A stretch of 64,000 nucleotides of DNA, from positions 1 to 64,000 of the forward strand of contig VGCH01000013.1 in NCBI GenBank assembly GCA_016870115.1, read 5' to 3'. Position numbers and translations under genes: made by a program. Each line of letters starts with the position of its first letter. The first letter of the stretch is position 1. The notes beneath the pieces are model-generated. The model searched no databases. It saw only the letters and a program-made list of their open reading frames with translations, and had not been told where the DNA came from. Positions 51,576 to 60,901 of this stretch are shown here, one piece after another. The DNA comes from Alphaproteobacteria bacterium (GTDB lineage: Bacteria; Pseudomonadota; Alphaproteobacteria; Reyranellales; Reyranellaceae).

Positions 51576-52706
51576 ATGACCGAGCGTATTTTCCGATATC
51601 TCCGCGAGCAACAGCCCGAGACGCCGTGCCTGGTGATCGACCTCGACATGGTCGAGCACAACTTTCGGCGGATGCGCGAGCTCCTGCCGGCGGCGCACAT
51701 CTTCTACGCCATGAAGGCCAACCCGGCGGCGCCGATCCTGACGCGCCTGGCCGGTCTCGGCTCGCGCTTCGACACGGCGAGCCGCGGCGAGATCGAGATC
51801 GCGATGGCGACCGGCGTGTCGGCGGACCGCATCTCGTTCGGCAACACGATCAAGAAGGAACGCGACATCGCCTGGGCCTACCAGCAGGGCGTGCGGCTGT
51901 TCGCCTTCGACAGCGAGGCGGAGCTGCAGAAGCTCGCCCGCGTGGCGCCGGGCGCGCGCGTCTTCTGCCGCGTGCTGGTCGATTGTGGCGGCGCCGAGTG
52001 GCCGCTCAGCCGCAAGTTCGGCTGCTCGCCCGAGATGGCGAAGGACCTGCTGCGCAAGGCCAAGGCGCAGGGGCTCGACGCCTATGGCGTGTCCTTCCAT
52101 GTCGGCAGCCAGCAGACCGATCTCGAGCAGTGGGACAAGGCGCTGGGCCAGATCTCGCAGATGTTCTTCGCCCTGGTTGAGGAGGGCGTCGACGTTCGCA
52201 TGGTCAATCTGGGCGGCGGCTTCCCGGCGCAGTATCGCGCCGAGGTACGCGGCATCGAGGCCTACTGCGAGGCGGTGACGCGCGCGCTGGTCCGCCATTT
52301 CGGCAACCGCATGCCCGAGGTCATCATCGAGCCCGGCCGCTCGATGGTGGGCGACGCCGGCGTGCTGCAGACGGAGGTCGTGCTGATCTCGCGCAAGTCG
52401 GCGAACGACCGCAAGCGCTGGGTCTATCTCGACGTCGGCAAGTTCGGCGGGCTCGCCGAGACGATGGACGAGAGCATCAAGTACCGGCTGCGCACGCCGC
52501 GCGACGGCACGCGCACCGGCCCGGTGATCGTCGCGGGGCCGACCTGCGACTCCGCCGACATCCTCTACGAAAAGACCGACTACCGGTTGCCGCTCTCGCT
52601 GAAGGTCGGCGATCGCATCGACATCCTGTCGACCGGCGCCTACACGACGACCTACTCGTCGGTGGCGTTCAACGGCTTCCAGCCGCTGAAGTCGGTCTGC
52701 ATCTGA
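51576..52706 (+). CDS. Ornithine decarboxylase (alanine racemase-fold, type III)
   Basis: A 376-residue PLP enzyme of the eukaryotic-like ODC/diaminopimelate decarboxylase family. The PLP lysine is Lys47 in FYAMKANP, the phosphate-binding glycine run is VNLGGGFPAQ, and the active-site cysteine is Cys324 in GPTCDSADILYE. CDSAD is typical of ornithine (or lysine/ornithine) decarboxylases. It makes putrescine in the cytosol, which the next gene can use for homospermidine. Its expression is probably controlled by the leader upstream. Confidence 0.9.
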   Translation: MTERIFRYLREQQPETPCLVIDLDMVEHNFRRMRELLPAAHIFYAMKANPAAPILTRLAGLGSRFDTASRGEIEIAMATGVSADRISFGNTIKKERDIAWAYQQGVRLFAFDSEAELQKLARVAPGARVFCRVLVDCGGAEWPLSRKFGCSPEMAKDLLRKAKAQGLDAYGVSFHVGSQQTDLEQWDKALGQISQMFFALVEEGVDVRMVNLGGGFPAQYRAEVRGIEAYCEAVTRALVRHFGNRMPEVIIEPGRSMVGDAGVLQTEVVLISRKSANDRKRWVYLDVGKFGGLAETMDESIKYRLRTPRDGTRTGPVIVAGPTCDSADILYEKTDYRLPLSLKVGDRIDILSTGAYTTTYSSVAFNGFQPLKSVCI

Positions 52707-52732
52707 CCCCGGGTTATCCACCCGGCTGACGA

Positions 52733-52762
52733 CCGACGGGGCCTTGGCGTGGGCCCCGTCGG
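52733..52762 (+). terminator. Strong hairpin between the decarboxylase and homospermidine synthase genes
   Basis: CCGACGGGGCC and GGCCCCGTCGG form a perfect 11-bp stem with an 8-base loop, followed by CGTTTA. It lies 27 bases after the decarboxylase stop. The T run is short, so it may be a partial terminator or an mRNA-stabilising stem. Confidence 0.6.
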
Positions 52763-52800
52763 CGTTTATCGACCCCACTGTTTCCACTCGGAGAGACCCC

Positions 52801-54237
52801 ATGGCCGCCAGGAAAGCCGCGCGCGCGACCAAGCTCACAACCTTCAAGGGCCGTCTGGTCATGGTCGGCTTCGGCTCGATCGGCCAGGGCGTGCTGCCCC
52901 TCATCCTGCGGCACATCGGCATCAAGCCGGCGCAGATCACGATCATCTCGGCTGAGGATCGCGGCGGCCTGCCCGAGGTCGCGCGCTATGGCGTCACCTT
53001 CATCGAAAAGCGCCTGACCAGAGCCAACTACGCCAAGACGCTGCTGCCGCTGCTGGGCAAGGGCGACTTCCTCGTGAACCTCTCGGTCGAGGTCGCCTCG
53101 ACCGCGCTGGTCGAGCTCTGCCAGAAGCAGGGGGCGTTCTACATCGATACCTGCATCGAACCCTGGCCCGGCGGCTACACGGATAGCTCGCTGTCGGTGT
53201 CGCGCCGCTCCAACTACGCGCTGCGCGACGCGATGCTCCGGCTGAAGCCGCGCTTCCGAGGCGGTCCCACGGCGGTCGTGGCGCATGGCGCCAACCCGGG
53301 TCTGGTGTCGCACTTCGTGAAGCAGGCCCTGCTCAACATCGCCCGCGACACCGGCGTGAAGGCCGCCGTTCCCAAGGACCGCGAGGGCTGGGGGCGGCTC
53401 GCCCGCCGGCTCGGCATCAAGACGATCCATATCGCCGAGCGCGACACCCAGGTCTCGAACCATCCCAAGGAAGTGGGCGAATTCGTGAACACCTGGTCGA
53501 TCGACGGCTTCGTGTCGGAAGGCACCCAGCCCGCCGAGATGGGCTGGGGCACCCACGAGAAGGCACTGCCGCCCGACGGGCGGCGCCATGCCTTCGGCTG
53601 CGACGCGGCGATCTACCTCAATCGGCCGGGCCTGCTCACGCGGGTGCGGACCTGGACGCCGCTCGAGGGCCCGTTCCACGGCTTCATCATCACCCACAAC
53701 GAGTCGATCTCGATCGCCGACTACTTCACGCTGCGCGAGGGCAAGCGGGCGGTCTACCGGCCGACCGTGCACTACGCCTATCACCCCTGCGATCAGGCGA
53801 TCATGTCTATGCACGAGATCGCCGGAAAGAACCTCCGCCAGCAGAAGCGCCAGCGCCTGATCGTCGATGAGATCGTGTCGGGCCGCGACGAGCTGGGCGT
53901 GCTGCTGATGGGCCACAAGAAGGGCGCCTACTGGTACGGCAGCCAGCTCGACATCCATGAGACGCGCAAGCTCACGCCCTACAACAACGCGACCTCGATC
54001 CAGGTCTGCGCGCCGGTTCTGTCGGGCATCATCTGGGCGCTGGAGAACCCCGACCGTGGCATCGTCGAGGCCGACGAGATGGATTTCGCCCGCAACCTCG
54101 AGATCTGCATGCCGTATCTCGGCCCGGTCGTCGGCAAGTACAGCGACTGGACCCCGCTCAAGGACCGCGGCGGCCTCTTTCCGGAGGACCTCGACCGCTC
54201 CGATCCCTGGCAGTTCAGGAACTTCCGGGTGGGGTAG
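52801..54237 (+). CDS. hss: Homospermidine synthase
   Basis: A 478-residue bacterial homospermidine synthase. The NAD-binding start is LVMVGFGSIGQGVLPLILRH, with DTCIEPWPGGYTD, VAHGANPGLVSHFVKQAL and GCDAAIYLNRPG as family blocks and NHPKEVGEFVNTWS near residue 220. It joins two putrescine (or putrescine and spermidine) moieties into homospermidine with NAD as recycled cofactor. The ATG at 52801 has GGAGA upstream. With the preceding decarboxylase it gives a two-step route from ornithine. Its 3' end overlaps the convergent TRAP gene by 23 bases. Confidence 0.93.
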   Translation: MAARKAARATKLTTFKGRLVMVGFGSIGQGVLPLILRHIGIKPAQITIISAEDRGGLPEVARYGVTFIEKRLTRANYAKTLLPLLGKGDFLVNLSVEVASTALVELCQKQGAFYIDTCIEPWPGGYTDSSLSVSRRSNYALRDAMLRLKPRFRGGPTAVVAHGANPGLVSHFVKQALLNIARDTGVKAAVPKDREGWGRLARRLGIKTIHIAERDTQVSNHPKEVGEFVNTWSIDGFVSEGTQPAEMGWGTHEKALPPDGRRHAFGCDAAIYLNRPGLLTRVRTWTPLEGPFHGFIITHNESISIADYFTLREGKRAVYRPTVHYAYHPCDQAIMSMHEIAGKNLRQQKRQRLIVDEIVSGRDELGVLLMGHKKGAYWYGSQLDIHETRKLTPYNNATSIQVCAPVLSGIIWALENPDRGIVEADEMDFARNLEICMPYLGPVVGKYSDWTPLKDRGGLFPEDLDRSDPWQFRNFRVG

Positions 54238-56071
54238 TCGACCCACGCCGCAGCAACAGCTGCGAGGCGACGACCACCGCGAGCAACCCGATCCCGCCGA
54301 GGTCCGTGGCGAGGCCCGGTTTGATCAGCAACAGGGCGGCGGCGAACAGCGCCAGCCGCTCCCACCACGACGCCGGTCGCAGCAGATAGCCATGCAGCGA
54401 GGCGGCGAGGCAGATCACGCCGACCGTAGCGGTGCAGGCGGCCAGCAGGACCTCGTGCCAGGGCCCGATCAGCATCAGCGCCGGCGCGAAGACGAACATG
54501 AAGGGCACGATGTAGCCGGTGGCGCCCAGCTTCACCGAATCGAGACCCGTGCTCCACAGGCCGCCGCCGGCAAGCCCTGACGCCGCGAAGACGGCGATGG
54601 CCACCGGCGGCGTGATCGCCGAGAGGATGGCGAAGTAGAAGATGAAGAGGTGCGCGGCTTCGAGGGCCACGCCAAGCTTCACCAGCGCGGGCACGAGGAG
54701 CGCCACCTGGATGATATAGGCCGGCGTCGTGGGCAGCCCCATTCCGAGCACGATCCCGGCCAGCGCGGTCAGGATCAGGGCGATCAGCAGGGAGTCCTGC
54801 GACAGCCGGACCACCAAGCCGGTGAACTCGATGCCGACGCCGGTGAGCGAGATGATGCCGATCACCACACCCGCCGTCGCGCAGGCCATCGCCACCGGCA
54901 GGGTCTGGCGCGCCCCGTCCTCGAGCGCGCCGAGAATATTGGCGATCGTCACCGTATCGCGCGTGGTCTTGCGCATGGCGGCGACCGGAAATGCCGACGC
55001 GATGCCGCACAGGGCGGCATAGGGCGCGCTGTAGCCCGACATCAGGACGCCCACGATGACGATCAGCGGGATGAACTGGTGGCCACGCTCGCGCAGCACC
55101 GCGCCAGCGCGCGGCAGGTCGGCGCGGGGCAGTCCCTCCATGCCGGTGCGCTTGGCCTCGAAATGGACCGCGAAGAACACCGCGACGTAATACAGGACCG
55201 CCGGCAGGAACGCCCAGATCGCGACGCTGAGGTAGCCGACGTTCAGGAACTCCGCCATCACGAAGGCGGCGGCGCCCATGATCGGCGGCATGATCTGGCC
55301 GCCGGTCGAGGCGACCGCCTCCACCGCGCCCGCGAAAGACGGCCGGTAGCCGATGCGCTTCATCATCGGGATGGTGAAGACGCCGGTGGTCATGACGTTG
55401 GAGACGGCGCTGCCCGAAATCGTGCCGAAAAGGCCGCTGGTCACCACCGCGACCTTGGCCGGTCCGCCGGGCGCCCACCCGGTCAGGGCCAGCGAGATGT
55501 CCATGAACAGCTTGCCCGTGCCGGTACGCTCGACGAAGGCGCCGAACAGGACGAACAGGATGATATAGCTGGCGCAGACCGCGAGCGGGATGCCGAAAAT
55601 GCCCTCGGTCGTCATGTAGGTCTGGTCGAGCAGCATCTGCACGTCGGTGCGCGTGAAGACGAGCGCGTAGGCCACGAAGGCGAGCGCCGTGATCGGCAGC
55701 GCGTTGCCGAGTGTGCGCCGCGTCGCCTCGAAGATCAGCGCCACCGCGAGCAGGCCGAAGACCCAGTCCAGCGGACGCAGATCGTCCACGGTCGCGAAGC
55801 GGGTGATGAAATACTCGTACTCGACGAAAATGTACCCGACCGAGGCCAGCGCGCCAGCCACGAGGACGAGATCGGCGACGCCCGGCGTCGCGCCGGTCCT
55901 GCCCGCGACGCCGGTATAGACCGCGAAGATCAGTCCAAGCGCGAAGATCAGATGGATGGCACGAAAGGTCAGCGGCTCGGGAACGCCGACCACCGCCACC
56001 CACAGGTGGTAGCAGGAAAACGCGATGGCGACCGCCGAGGTCGTCCAGGCGATCGCACGCGTATAGGTCAT
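54215..56071 (-). CDS. TRAP transporter fused permease (DctQ-DctM type, TAXI system)
   Basis: A 618-residue inner-membrane protein with many hydrophobic segments: about four to five in the N-terminal DctQ-like part and twelve in the DctM-like part. DctM-like landmarks are SGLFGTISGSAVSNVMTTGV and GLPTTPAYIIQVALLVPALV. Fused permeases of this kind pair with TAXI binding proteins, and the next gene upstream is exactly that. The system is a secondary, ion-coupled importer of small organic acids such as dicarboxylates or glutamate-like solutes. Confidence 0.9.
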   Translation of the reverse strand: MTYTRAIAWTTSAVAIAFSCYHLWVAVVGVPEPLTFRAIHLIFALGLIFAVYTGVAGRTGATPGVADLVLVAGALASVGYIFVEYEYFITRFATVDDLRPLDWVFGLLAVALIFEATRRTLGNALPITALAFVAYALVFTRTDVQMLLDQTYMTTEGIFGIPLAVCASYIILFVLFGAFVERTGTGKLFMDISLALTGWAPGGPAKVAVVTSGLFGTISGSAVSNVMTTGVFTIPMMKRIGYRPSFAGAVEAVASTGGQIMPPIMGAAAFVMAEFLNVGYLSVAIWAFLPAVLYYVAVFFAVHFEAKRTGMEGLPRADLPRAGAVLRERGHQFIPLIVIVGVLMSGYSAPYAALCGIASAFPVAAMRKTTRDTVTIANILGALEDGARQTLPVAMACATAGVVIGIISLTGVGIEFTGLVVRLSQDSLLIALILTALAGIVLGMGLPTTPAYIIQVALLVPALVKLGVALEAAHLFIFYFAILSAITPPVAIAVFAASGLAGGGLWSTGLDSVKLGATGYIVPFMFVFAPALMLIGPWHEVLLAACTATVGVICLAASLHGYLLRPASWWERLALFAAALLLIKPGLATDLGGIGLLAVVVASQLLLRRGSTTPPGSS

Positions 56072-56102
56072 TCGATCATCGTCCGGTCGGCCGCGAGGCG
56101 GC

Positions 56103-57041
56103 TCAGAGGACGCCCTTCTCCTTGAAGTAGCGCTCGGCGCCGGGGTGGAACGGTACAGCGGTGCGGGTCCCCATCATCTTGACGTCGACGCCGCGGAAGG
56201 CCGCGTTGACCTGCTGCAGCGTCGGCAGCCCTTCCACGAGCGCGGCCGTCATCTTGTGCACGAGATCGGCCGGCGTCTTGCAGCTCACGATCAAATGCGC
56301 GGGAAACTGCACCGTGCGGGTGTCGCCCGTCGACGCCGGATACATCGCCTGCGGAATGGCGTAGCGCAGGAACCCGCCGTTTTTCTTGCGCATCTCCTCG
56401 AACACGTTGTCGGGGATCTCCAGCAGCTTCATGGGCCGGGAGTTGGCCATGTCCATGTAGGCGCCCGACGGCGCCGTCGTGATGTTGAACGCCGCGTCGA
56501 TCTGGCCATCCTTGAACATGTTGGTCTGGTCGGCGATGCTGCCGTAGGCCATCTTGGACACACCCTTGGAGCCGATTCCCGCGATATCGAGGATCATCTG
56601 TGCCACCACTTCCGTGGTGTTGCCGCGCGGCAGCGTGCCCACCGCCTTGCCCTTGAGGTCGGCCAGCGAATTGATGCCCTTGTCCGCGCGTACGCCGATG
56701 TGCTGGACCTGCGCGTAGAGGTTGGCGATGTGACAGACGTTCTTGTAGGGCTGGGTGATTCCTTGACCGATGCCCTGAAGGGCATCGACGGTCGAGATCA
56801 GGTTGCCCATGCCAAGGTCGGCCTTGCCTTCCTCGATGGCCTTGAGGTTGATTAGGCCGGCGCCCGGCCGATTCTCGATCTTGGAACCCGGGATCGCCTT
56901 CTCAAACAGGCCCGTGATGGCGCCGGAAATCGGCACCCAGGACCCGCCTGTCGGGCCGGTGAAATAGGTGAGCTGCTGGGCCGAAACCGGCGACACCGCG
57001 AGCGCCGCCACGAGGGCGAGCGCGATCGTTGACTTTCGCAT
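56103..57041 (-). CDS. TAXI-family TRAP transporter solute-binding protein
   Basis: A 312-residue periplasmic protein. The signal peptide ends near AVSPVSAQQ (residue 22), and the mature start LTYFTGPTGGSWVPISGAI is the TAXI signature. Further blocks are GKADLGMGNLISTVDAL and AVGTLPRGNTTEVVAQMIL. It should deliver a small organic acid to the fused permease whose gene begins 31 bases downstream. The ATG at 57041 has GGAGGAG upstream. Confidence 0.9.
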   Translation of the reverse strand: MRKSTIALALVAALAVSPVSAQQLTYFTGPTGGSWVPISGAITGLFEKAIPGSKIENRPGAGLINLKAIEEGKADLGMGNLISTVDALQGIGQGITQPYKNVCHIANLYAQVQHIGVRADKGINSLADLKGKAVGTLPRGNTTEVVAQMILDIAGIGSKGVSKMAYGSIADQTNMFKDGQIDAAFNITTAPSGAYMDMANSRPMKLLEIPDNVFEEMRKKNGGFLRYAIPQAMYPASTGDTRTVQFPAHLIVSCKTPADLVHKMTAALVEGLPTLQQVNAAFRGVDVKMMGTRTAVPFHPGAERYFKEKGVL

Positions 57042-57109
57042 GGCTGAACTCCTCCTCCGTTGGCGGCATCTTGGCGCCGCTCGATCCCGTACTGTGGGGC
57101 AGCGTGGCA

Positions 57110-57124
57110 CCGCTTGGCAAGCGG
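57110..57124. other. 15-bp palindrome between the NhaD-like and TAXI genes
   Basis: CCGCTTG-G-CAAGCGG is a perfect 7-bp dyad with one central base, eight bases past the NhaD-like stop and about 70 bases before the TAXI gene. It could be an operator for the TRAP operon or the core of a short terminator stem. Confidence 0.35.
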
Positions 57125-57131
57125 CGGCGTG

Positions 57132-58556
57132 TCAGACGAAGAACAGGAACGTCAGCAGCACAAAGAGCGGGATCAGGAAGATGCCGGACCACACCATATA
57201 GCCGAAGAAGCTCGGCATGCGGATGCCGGCGTCCTCGACCACGGCCTTGACCATGAAGTTGGGGGCGTTGCCGATATAGGTGTTGGCGCCCATGAACACC
57301 GCGCCGCAGGAGATCGCCGCCAGCGTCGAGGCCATCGTGCCCATCAGCAGCTGCGGATCGCCGCCGGCCAGATTGAAGAACACCAGATAGGTCGGCGCGT
57401 TGTCGAGGAAGCTCGAGAGAATGCCCGAGAGCCAGAAATACCAGACATCGATCGGCTGACCGTCGGGCCCGGTGACCAGCGCCACGAGCGGCGCCAGCGC
57501 CCCGTCGCGACCGACCCGCAGGATCGCCAGCACCGGCGCGATGGTGATGAAGATGCCGGCGAAAAGTTTCGCCACCTCCGCCATCGGCGCCCAGCTGTAG
57601 GCGTTGTCGGTCCGGACCTTGCGCGGCGTGAGCCGCATCGAGAGCGCGCAGATGCCGAGCAGCAGCACGTCGCGCACGATGTTCTGCAGCTCCACCGTCA
57701 CATGGAAGAGCGTGATCGAGACGCCGGGTTTCCAGGTGCCGCTCATCAGCACGACGGCGACGATCGCCATCAGCAGCACGATATTGACGCCGCCCTCGAT
57801 GCGGATCGGCGAGTCCGGCGTCGGATCGCGCGGGAGGTGGCCTTCCTTCGCGTACCAGTAGCTGTCGAGCGCGTAGAAGACGCCCAGCAGGAAAATCGCG
57901 CAGACCACCATCTCGGAGAAGAGATGCTGCGTCGTCCAGAAGAAGCTGACGCCTTTCAGGAAGCCGAGGAACAGTGGCGGGTCGCCGAGCGGCGTCAGCG
58001 CGCCGCCGACGTTCGACACCAGAAAGATGAAGAAGACGAAGACGTGGATCTTGTGCTTGCGGTCGTCGTTGGCGCGGATGATCGGCCGGATCAGCAGCAT
58101 CGAGGCGCCGGTCGTGCCCATCCAGCCCGCCAGCACGGTGCCGATCGCCAGAATCGCGGTGTTCATCGAAGGCGAGCCGTGCAGGTTGCCCTTGATGTGG
58201 ATACCGCCCGTCACCGTGAACAGCGCCAGCAGCAGGATGATGAAGGGGATGTAGTCGGCCAGCGCCAGATGGACGAGCTCATAGCCCGCCGTCGGCACGC
58301 CGAAGAGGACGGCCATCGGCACGAGGACCAGCGCGGCCCAGGCCGCCGCCACCTTGCCGAAATGGTGATGCCAGAAGGACGGGACCACCAGCGGCATGAT
58401 CGCGATCGAGAGCAGGATGCCCGCGAAAGGCAACGCCCAAAGGAGACCGAGCTTGCGGCCATCCAGCGCCGGTGCGTCGGCTGAAGCGGCCAGCGCGAGC
58501 GCGGGAAGGGAGAACAGAAGGGCGGCGAGCGCGGCGGCGCGGAGCGGGCGTTTCAT
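57132..58556 (-). CDS. NhaD-like sodium:proton antiporter
   Basis: A 474-residue membrane protein with an N-terminal signal-like helix (MKRPLRAAALAALLFSLPAL) and about twelve hydrophobic segments. GNLHGSPSMNTAILAIGTVLAGWMG, LVSNVGGALTPLGDPPLFLG and NAPTYLVFFNLAGGDPQ are typical of the NhaD/ArsB (ion transporter) superfamily. It is expected to exchange Na+ for H+ across the inner membrane, which could also support ion-coupled uptake by the TRAP system encoded next. The ATG at 58556 is chosen; an open frame continues upstream without a ribosome site. Confidence 0.85.
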   Translation of the reverse strand: MKRPLRAAALAALLFSLPALALAASADAPALDGRKLGLLWALPFAGILLSIAIMPLVVPSFWHHHFGKVAAAWAALVLVPMAVLFGVPTAGYELVHLALADYIPFIILLLALFTVTGGIHIKGNLHGSPSMNTAILAIGTVLAGWMGTTGASMLLIRPIIRANDDRKHKIHVFVFFIFLVSNVGGALTPLGDPPLFLGFLKGVSFFWTTQHLFSEMVVCAIFLLGVFYALDSYWYAKEGHLPRDPTPDSPIRIEGGVNIVLLMAIVAVVLMSGTWKPGVSITLFHVTVELQNIVRDVLLLGICALSMRLTPRKVRTDNAYSWAPMAEVAKLFAGIFITIAPVLAILRVGRDGALAPLVALVTGPDGQPIDVWYFWLSGILSSFLDNAPTYLVFFNLAGGDPQLLMGTMASTLAAISCGAVFMGANTYIGNAPNFMVKAVVEDAGIRMPSFFGYMVWSGIFLIPLFVLLTFLFFV

Positions 58557-58629
58557 CGCGCGAAGCCTAGTGGGATTCCGCCGTCGGGGGAACCGGCGCG
58601 ACCGCTTGCCTCGCCCCGGCTCCGCGTCT

Positions 58630-59385
58630 ATGCCGCCCGCCATGCCTCTCCTTACCTTGCCTTCTGTCGTTGGCCATCGTGGCGCCGCCAGCTACTCGCC
58701 CGAGAATACGCTCGCCTCGCTGACGGAGGCCAAGACACGCGGCGCGACCTGGGTCGAGTTCGACGTCAAGCTGTCGGGCGACGGTGTGCCGGTCCTGATG
58801 CACGACGCCTCGCTCAAGCGCACGGCCGGTCTCGACCGGGCGGCGGCCGCGACCTCGTGGGCGGAGATCGCCACGCTCGACGCCGGTGGCTGGTTCGCGC
58901 CGCGCTTCGCGGGCGAGCGGGTCCCCTCCTTCGAGCAAACGATCCGCCACCTCGCGGTGCTGGGTCTCGGCGCCAATGTCGAGATCAAGCCCTGCCCGGG
59001 GCGTGAGGCCGAGACCGCGATCGCCACCGTGCGCATGCTGCAGCGGCTGTGGCCCGCCGCGCTGCCGACGCCGGTGCTGTCGAGCTTCGCCGATTCCGCC
59101 CTCGCCGCCGCCCGCGACACGGCGCCCGAGCTGTCGCGCGCGCTGCTGTTCGGCGCGACCGGCGACGATTGGGCGGCGCGCGCGTCCGCCGTCGGCGCGG
59201 TCGGCATCAACGTCGCCGCCCGGCGCCTGACACCGGAACGCGCTGCCGACATCCGCGCCGCCGGCTACTTGCTCTCAGTCTATACCGTGAACGAACCCGA
59301 GGCCGCGCGTCGCCTGATGGTCATGGGGGCCCACTCCATCATCTCCGACGCTCCCGACCTCGTGATCGCGGCGCTTGCGCGCTGA
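58630..59385 (+). CDS. ugpQ: Glycerophosphodiester phosphodiesterase
   Basis: A protein of about 251 residues with the GDPD catalytic set: VVGHRGAASYSPENTLAS, WVEFDVKLSGDGVPVLMHD and GANVEIKPCPGR, containing the conserved His, Glu, Asp, His and Glu. No signal peptide is seen, so it acts in the cytosol, like UgpQ, on glycerophosphodiesters imported by the Ugp transporter. ATG 58630 or 58642 may be used. It precedes ugpB by about 130 bases on the same strand. Confidence 0.87.
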   Translation: MPPAMPLLTLPSVVGHRGAASYSPENTLASLTEAKTRGATWVEFDVKLSGDGVPVLMHDASLKRTAGLDRAAAATSWAEIATLDAGGWFAPRFAGERVPSFEQTIRHLAVLGLGANVEIKPCPGREAETAIATVRMLQRLWPAALPTPVLSSFADSALAAARDTAPELSRALLFGATGDDWAARASAVGAVGINVAARRLTPERAADIRAAGYLLSVYTVNEPEAARRLMVMGAHSIISDAPDLVIAALAR

Positions 59386-59513
59386 CCACGCATAGGGGTT
59401 GCAATCCGGCCCCGGGATTGGTGGAGTGTCGCGAGACGGAAACAGAAACGTCACACGGCCGTCGTGGCGACCCCCTAATCGGGACCGTCCGCACCAACAG
59501 GGAGAGGGACATC

Positions 59514-60830
59514 ATGAAACGCAGGCTTTTGGCATCCGTCGCGACGGTCGCGACGCTCGTCGGCATGGGCAGCGCCCAGGCGCAGGTCGAGCTCCAGTTC
59601 TGGCACGCCATGGGTGGCAACCTGGGCGAGGCCGTGAACGCCCAGGTCGAGGGCTTCAACAAGGCCCAGTCGGCCTACAAGGTCGTGCCGGTCTACAAAG
59701 GCTCCTACACCGAGACCCTGACGGCCGCGATCGCGGCCTTCCGCGCCCGCCAGGCGCCGCACATGGTGCAGGTCTTCGAGGTCGGCACCGCCAACATGAT
59801 GGCGGCCAAGGGCGCGGTGTATCCGGTGCATCAGCTGATGGCCGACGCCAAAGAGCCGTTCGATCCGAATGCCTTCGTGTCGCCGGTCACCGGCTACTAT
59901 TCGACAGCCGACGGCAAGCTTCTGTCGATGCCGTTCAACTCCTCCACGCCGGTGCTCTACTGGAACAAGGAGCTGCTGCAGAAGGCCGGACTCGATCCGG
60001 CGAAGGGTCCGACCACCTGGCCGGAGCTGGGCGAGATGGCCAAGAAGGCCGTGGCCGCCGGCGCCAAGTGCGGGTTCACGCCGCAGTGGCAGACCTGGAC
60101 GATGATCGAGAATTTCGGCGCCTACCACAATCTGCCCTTCGCCACGAAGTCGAACGGCTTCGGCGGCACCGACATCGAGCTGCGCTTCAACGACGCCGCA
60201 CGCGTCAAGCACATCGCGACGCTCGCCGAATGGAGCAAGGATCGCACCTTCGTCTACAACGGCCGCGAGGGCCGCTCGACGGCGCAGTTCAACGCCGGCG
60301 ATTGCGCGTTCCACATCGCTTCTTCGGCCTCGGCCTCGGCGATTGAGCGGGCACTGACCAAGGAAAAGGTCGGGATGGGCATGATGCCGTTCTGGCCTGA
60401 TGTCATCGCCAAGCCGCAGAACTCGATCATCGGCGGCGCAACGGTGTGGGTGCTGCAGGGCCGTCCGCAAGCCGAGTATGTCGGTGTGGCGAAGTTCCTG
60501 AGCCACATCTCGAGCGGCCCCATCCAGGCCAAGTGGCACCAGGAGACGGGCTACGTGCCGGTCTCCAAGGCCGCCGCCGAGATCACCGAGAAGTCGGGCT
60601 TCTACAAGGACAATCCCGGTCGCGATCTGGCGGTGAAGCAGCTGCTGCTCAACCCGCCGACCGAAAACTCGCGCGGCCTGCGCATCGGCAACTTCGTGCA
60701 GATCCGCGACGTGGTCGACAGCGAGCTGGAAGCCGTGTGGTCGGGCAAGAAGGACGCCAAGACCGCGCTCGACGACGCCGTGAAGGCGGGCAACGAGCTA
60801 CTGCGCCGGTTCGAAGCCGCGAACCGATAG
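59514..60830 (+). CDS. ugpB: sn-Glycerol-3-phosphate ABC transporter substrate-binding protein
   Basis: A 438-residue periplasmic protein. The signal peptide ends near GMGSAQAQ (residue 23), followed by VELQFWHAMGGNLGEAVN, YKGSYTETLTAAIAAFR, VQVFEVGTANMMAAKG and MPFNSSTPVLYWNKELL, which run parallel to enterobacterial UgpB in order and spacing. It binds glycerol-3-phosphate or glycerophosphodiesters. AGGGAGAGGGA lies just upstream of the ATG. A strong hairpin separates it from ugpA, which may keep the binding protein in excess. Confidence 0.9.
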   Translation: MKRRLLASVATVATLVGMGSAQAQVELQFWHAMGGNLGEAVNAQVEGFNKAQSAYKVVPVYKGSYTETLTAAIAAFRARQAPHMVQVFEVGTANMMAAKGAVYPVHQLMADAKEPFDPNAFVSPVTGYYSTADGKLLSMPFNSSTPVLYWNKELLQKAGLDPAKGPTTWPELGEMAKKAVAAGAKCGFTPQWQTWTMIENFGAYHNLPFATKSNGFGGTDIELRFNDAARVKHIATLAEWSKDRTFVYNGREGRSTAQFNAGDCAFHIASSASASAIERALTKEKVGMGMMPFWPDVIAKPQNSIIGGATVWVLQGRPQAEYVGVAKFLSHISSGPIQAKWHQETGYVPVSKAAAEITEKSGFYKDNPGRDLAVKQLLLNPPTENSRGLRIGNFVQIRDVVDSELEAVWSGKKDAKTALDDAVKAGNELLRRFEAANR

Positions 60831-60854
60831 ACCACGGTCCCGATACCGCGATCC

Positions 60855-60882
60855 GCCTCCTCCCCTTCCTTGGGGAGGAGGC
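60855..60882 (+). repeat. Perfect 11-bp stem-loop between ugpB and ugpA
   Basis: GCCTCCTCCCC and GGGGAGGAGGC enclose a 6-base loop. There is no T run. Stems in this place often protect the 3' end of the binding-protein mRNA or partly stop transcription. The motif also looks like a dispersed palindromic unit of high-GC genomes; only one copy was noticed in this window. Confidence 0.65.
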
Positions 60883-60901
60883 CGGACACCGCGATTGACC
60901 C

